From the NCBI GenBank assembly GCA_963971405.1, contig OZ020485.1:17422001-17486000 (forward strand): DNA of 64,000 nucleotides, in the 5' to 3' direction. The notes beneath the pieces were generated by a model, which saw nothing but the letters and a program-made list of their open reading frames with translations, was not told where the DNA came from and ran no database searches. This DNA is from Psococerastis gibbosa (lineage: Eukaryota; Arthropoda; Insecta; Psocodea; Psocidae). Below are positions 63,391-64,000 of the stretch, piece by piece; position 1 is the first letter of the stretch, and every line of letters begins with the position of its first letter. The translations under genes and the position numbers were made by a program.

Positions 63391-63532
63391 GCTTTGGTGG
63401 CAAGGTGCTTGAGCGAGTCTCTACACACCACGTGAACAGCGACGCAACTCGACACAAGTATACATATTAGGTTACTTAATTACTTAGTAAAGCGATTAAA
63501 GACATGAATCGGAGACATTAATTAAAGAGGGG
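63391..63532 (+). repeat. SINE-C copy, diverged
   Basis: tcggctttggtggcaaggtg, gagcgagtctctacacacc, attaggttacttaatt and gcgattaaagacatgaatcg follow SINE-C order. The tail is short. Confidence 0.55.
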
Positions 63533-63534
63533 GG

Positions 63535-64000
63535 ATCTTCTGCCAATCCTCGGGCCTCGACCCTCATTGGAGTATCGTGCCATGACGTTTTTTATACTAT
63601 TGTATATACTCCTATAGTATCAATCAAGAAAGCTAAGCATTAGAATAATACATTGGAATTTAACCTTCCGGCGCGACCATGAAAAACAACAGTGAAAAAT
63701 AATTAGCTATCAGTCTCTGTCCAAACATTACAAAAGACATAGACGGCCCACACCGAACATAGAGGACAGCCTTCCGAAACATGATGTAACAGACACTTAC
63801 AAGTGTATTTCCTAAGTACGGACGCTAGGACCTTTTCCTGGACGGTCAACTACTTGATGGCGGAACAATACGGGGATAGTCCGATAAGTATCGGATTTGT
63901 GTTTAGACTTGACACCTGTCCAGTGTTTAAGAGATAGTGTTGTGTTTTGTTGCTTAAGAAGAAGCTTGAGGTTAGTTGGTGATTCGTTTAATTTACGATT
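63535..64000. other. Unassigned DNA
   Basis: No feature supported to the end of the window. Confidence 0.5.

Overview
The window reads as AT-rich, repeat-dense intergenic or intronic DNA of an animal, most likely an insect. Long bacterial-type open frames are absent. Decayed 3' ends of non-LTR retrotransposons with (AAG)n-type tails occur throughout, along with a mariner-type transposase end, an R1-type zinc-knuckle end, a Penelope-type GIY-YIG fragment, tRNA-like SINEs, and many short non-autonomous DNA transposons (MITEs), some with intact target-site duplications (TSDs). The host group is inferred from these families; nothing fixes the species.

Only one segment looks like host coding sequence. 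It is a candidate internal exon at 16803-17398 (+), about 198 codons, bounded by a good 3' splice site and a consensus GTAAGT donor. It encodes an acidic, valine-rich protein with a repeat of about 11 residues. A weaker candidate is a duplicated acidic terminal exon on the minus strand near 12558-12679.

Layout: 0-10 kb holds SINE and LINE fragments, a 169-bp MITE sitting inside another repeat, hAT-type ends, a cluster of three LINE 3' fragments in alternating orientation (6.4-7.3 kb) and a tandem LINE tail (8.75-9.33 kb). 10-20 kb holds a 383-bp modular inverted-repeat element, a scrambled local duplication (12.0-12.8 kb), a CR1/Jockey-like RT fragment, a mariner remnant and the exon. 20-34 kb holds two tandem duplications, a palindromic MITE with a matching empty site, two MITEs with exact 8-bp TSDs, an R1-type end and several dispersed repeats. 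34-48 kb holds the longest LINE fragment (34.2-34.7 kb), a Penelope fragment, an in-frame 56-codon tandem repeat (44.4-45.0 kb) and SINEs. 48-64 kb holds a MITE nested in a SINE, a tandem array of tRNA-Ala-like units (49.2-50.1 kb), a tRNA-Lys primer-binding site next to repeated tRNA-like boxes (55.1-55.9 kb) and further MITEs.

No operon, CRISPR array, rRNA gene or convincing functional tRNA gene was seen. Family letters (SINE-A, repeat D and so on) are labels used only in this annotation, to link copies that can be matched by eye inside the window.
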